Below, in pieces: positions 61,932 to 64,000 of a stretch of 64,000 nt of DNA (within the stretch, counting starts at the first letter, position 1; each line of letters starts with the position of its first letter). The stretch is from assembly GCF_945605565.1 (NCBI RefSeq), contig NZ_OX216966.1, forward strand, positions 3,898,001-3,962,000, written 5' to 3'. The notes under the pieces were generated by a model that was not told where the DNA came from, searched no databases, and saw only the letters and a program-made list of their open reading frames with translations. A program made the translations under genes and the position numbers. This DNA is from Paenibacillus dendritiformis. Its GTDB lineage: Bacteria; Bacillota; Bacilli; Paenibacillales; Paenibacillaceae.

Positions 61932-62249
61932 TTATGATTTAATCACTTGAATCCCTTTGACAATATTCCAAATAAAGAAGTATACGCTAATGATACCGCA
62001 AAGCGCGACGGTGATTACCGAGCCAATCCCCAAGGTTACCTCTACCTCCCGTACGCTAAGGCTAATAACTCCTAACGCGGCAAATCCTATAATGGCTGTA
62101 ATCGTAGGAAGAATATGCGTCCACAGCGCTCGTTTGGCATGGCTCTTGCTCTCAGAGTCTCCGACAATCCAGACGAGAATCGGGAATAAAATCGGAGCAA
62201 AGAGAACACTCCAGTAAGAAAGAGCAGATACTAATTTGTTTCCGTTCAT
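61932..62249 (-). CDS. DUF4870-type small membrane protein
   Basis: A 105-residue protein with three hydrophobic helices (LFAPILFPILVWIVG, HILPTITAIIGFAAL, VITVALCGIISVYFFIW) and the motif SHAKRALWTHI in between, as in DUF4870 proteins. Function unknown. The ATG at 62249 has GAGGTGA five bases upstream. Confidence 0.7.
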   Translation of the reverse strand: MNGNKLVSALSYWSVLFAPILFPILVWIVGDSESKSHAKRALWTHILPTITAIIGFAALGVISLSVREVEVTLGIGSVITVALCGIISVYFFIWNIVKGIQVIKS

Positions 62250-62339
62250 ATCTATCACCTCAAGCAAGTTTGTCGTTGTTGTTCTATGGCTTAAATATAC
62301 AGCAGAAGGTACCTGCATACTAATCGATCCAGCTTTCAA

Positions 62340-62575
62340 GAGGCTTATGAAATTGTAAGATTGATCGCGCTAGTAACCGGGGCAAACCGGGGAATCGGCC
62401 GTTGTATTGCGTGGCGTCTAGGATGGCTCGCTGGTCGCCGTGCATTGAGATGAATGCCGGAACGTGCAATATCCGGATGGACAGAAATATGCGGCAGGTC
62501 TTTCCGCTTTCAACAGGTGGGGGGAGCCGGAAGATGTGGCGGATGTTGCTTCCTCTTGCTTCATCGTAGTAGGAG
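62340..62575 (+). pseudogene. Remnant of a short-chain dehydrogenase
   Basis: LIALVTGANRGIGRCIAWRL is the cofactor end of an SDR; a few dozen bases later DGQKYAAGLSAFNRWGEPED, VADVASSC is the C-terminal end. The whole middle (active site) is gone. The rest of the gap before 62595 is otherwise empty. Confidence 0.65.
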
Positions 62576-62594
62576 GCTTTTTTATGAAGCCGGA

Positions 62595-63722
62595 TCAGGC
62601 AAGCTCGTGCTGCAGCAGCTGCTTGAAGACCGGAGTCAGCTTGTCGGCCATGCGCATAAAGCCAAGATCGGTTGGATGGACGCCGTCTACCGTGCATTCA
62701 AATCGGGTCTCATCGGTGCCAAGCAGTGTACTGCCGTCGTAAAAATGGAGATGCGAATCGCCTTGCTGACGAAGCTTCTCGACAGTTTCACGTTGGATCC
62801 GGCCCATTTCCAGCCGCAATGTCCGCATGTCCGGCACGAAAGACTCGCTGGCGAACTCCATTTTCGAAATAACGAGGATGGGAACAACGGGATAAGCTGC
62901 CCGGTAAATACGAATAAACTCCGGCAATGTCTGCTTGAGCAGGTCCGGATTGATAGCATTGGCTTCGTAATCTAGCACCAACATCGCCGGGTTGTCAATC
63001 TCGGTTATGATATGCGCCATCTCCGGCTCTCCGCAGCCACTGCCGGAAAATCCGAGATTCATAATTTCCAGAGGAATGCGGCGGCTCAATATATTCGTGT
63101 AGGCCATTCCAGGCCGGGACGCACAGGCGCCTTGCGTGATCGATGTGCCATAGATGATTACTTTTCTGTCATTGCGGTAGGGCAGCGGCGCTTCGATTGC
63201 CGCCTCAGAATCTACTCCAATCGCCAGCGCCTTCACTCCTTGGTAGAGCGGAAAGTTCAGTGTCACATGGCGCATCTCGGCAGCGGGAAAATCGTACAGC
63301 ATCGCTTCGAAATAGTCCTGGGTATGATCATATTGGCTTGTTCTGTAAAAAACTTGTTCCCCGGGCTTCCCTAAATAAAGATCAAACCCGCATTGCCCGG
63401 TGGCAGGCATATGGTATAAATCGGCCTTATTGGCCAATTGTACGCGGATGGCCAACTGACCAGAGCGGGTCTGGAAGGCAAGCTGCCCGCCTGCTGTATG
63501 GTTAGCGAGCACATCGACAACGGGAGGGATCGGATGCCGTGAATGAAGAGGAAGTCTCCGGAACAACCGCTCCTGCTCGAACCAGGAGAAGCCGCTTAAC
63601 CGAAACGGTTTTTCTTCAGGGGATAACCACTTCAACCCCCACAGCCCATTTTGTTCCACACGCATATCAGGATCAAGATCGGATCCTTTCTTATCATTCC
63701 CATCCATAGGTTGGTCAGCCAT
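62595..63722 (-). CDS. SGNH/GDSL-like hydrolase
   Basis: A 375-residue protein. An N-terminal sheet domain (about 60-160) precedes the hydrolase: IIYGTSITQGACAS (block I, nucleophile Ser in GTS) near 195, NLGFSGSGCGEP (block II), LVLDYEANAIN (block III with N) and VDGVHPTDLGF (catalytic DxxH) near 355. No signal peptide is seen. The enzyme removes an acyl or acetyl group from a sugar or lipid, unknown which. AAGGAGG is 11 bases before the ATG at 63722; the frame reaches 63797. Confidence 0.87.
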   Translation of the reverse strand: MADQPMDGNDKKGSDLDPDMRVEQNGLWGLKWLSPEEKPFRLSGFSWFEQERLFRRLPLHSRHPIPPVVDVLANHTAGGQLAFQTRSGQLAIRVQLANKADLYHMPATGQCGFDLYLGKPGEQVFYRTSQYDHTQDYFEAMLYDFPAAEMRHVTLNFPLYQGVKALAIGVDSEAAIEAPLPYRNDRKVIIYGTSITQGACASRPGMAYTNILSRRIPLEIMNLGFSGSGCGEPEMAHIITEIDNPAMLVLDYEANAINPDLLKQTLPEFIRIYRAAYPVVPILVISKMEFASESFVPDMRTLRLEMGRIQRETVEKLRQQGDSHLHFYDGSTLLGTDETRFECTVDGVHPTDLGFMRMADKLTPVFKQLLQHELA

Positions 63723-63916
63723 GATGAAGATAAGCCTCCTTGAACAGTAGTGTGGTTTCTCTTCGATATTACCATAATATTTCTGGAGTGCATTCATTCA
63801 CTTGTCTCGTCATAATTTCGTAACCGCAAAGATGATTTCACGTATAAAGTCTTAACCCCGATCCGACGATTGGCCGGGGCACGAATGAATTCATACGAGA
63901 AGCTGAGGGACATCCT

Positions 63917-64000
63917 ATGAATTACGAACGTACAGATCAAGCCGATAGAGGGTACCGGATGGCTGAGCAGAAGGCAGCACACTATTTTGCATCCCTTTCT
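63917..64000 (+). CDS. N-terminal end of an unidentified protein (partial)
   Basis: ATG with GAGGGA eight bases upstream begins MNYERTDQADRGYRMAEQKA and stays open to the window edge. Only 28 residues are visible. Confidence 0.45.
   Translation, partial: MNYERTDQADRGYRMAEQKAAHYFASLS

Overview
The window looks like the chromosome of a spore-forming Firmicute of the Paenibacillus type. The reasons are strong AGGAGG ribosome sites, frequent TTG/GTG starts, a stalk-domain (copper amine oxidase N-terminal type) secreted protein, YheC/D and gerA-type sporulation genes, bacitracin-resistance-type genes and many two-component systems. This is inference from gene content; no rRNA, tRNA or CRISPR array was seen.

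0-7 kb: the end of an unknown gene and its terminator, then two large ORFs for a tandem BadF/BcrA-type acyl-CoA dehydratase activase and its partner, under a perfect TGTGA-N6-TCACA (Fnr/Crp-type) site. A gene-poor stretch follows with 41-bp tandem repeats and a decayed IS1182-type transposase. 7-11.3 kb: a bacitracin-type module (response regulator, kinase, ABC ATPase, permease, BcrC-like phosphatase) with three TTAAGA boxes at exact 11-bp steps before the ABC genes. 11.6-13 kb: a MATE pump.

13.1-20.6 kb: a tight, GC-rich seven-gene operon (FabH-like ketosynthase, ATP-grasp, OleD-like reductase, metallo-beta-lactamase fold, F390-synthetase-like adenylating enzyme, GNAT-like protein, SDR). I cannot match it to a described pathway and consider it the best candidate for a new biosynthetic system. 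20.8-36 kb: assorted genes, including a stalk-domain protein, a ferritin-like/cupin fusion, a DMT exporter with a divergent XRE-cupin regulator, DUF1259 and DUF2785 proteins (the latter frameshifted), a phosphoesterase, a diacylglycerol glucosyltransferase-like enzyme, a MoxR ATPase/VWA pair joined across a run of ten A, a frameshifted EamA exporter beside a MocR regulator, and a Bcr/CflA-type exporter preceded by what looks like a complete translation attenuator with a 15-residue leader peptide.

36-39.7 kb: a 1633-bp insertion sequence with 18-bp inverted repeats and a 4-bp target duplication, sitting inside a copy of a dispersed intergenic repeat; then a DUF5946-like gene and a P450-reductase remnant. 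39.7-43.4 kb: a ROK regulator, a TIM-barrel glycosidase-like protein and an MFS transporter in one operon, with a perfect 13-bp-arm palindrome and a second site 84 bp away. 43.7-50.6 kb: a phosphotransferase, a Met-rich exported protein with a two-component system, a histidine phosphatase, and a dehydrogenase/class II aldolase-like pair. 50.6-53.7 kb: a likely glycolipid locus (hydrolase, glycosyltransferase, lipid kinase). 53.9-64 kb: YetF-like, YheC/D-like, C45 acyltransferase-like, Tag, a gerA remnant, an ABC transporter followed by a small protein, a type II thioesterase and a coupled 41-residue ORF, an SDR remnant, an SGNH hydrolase and a gene running off the edge.
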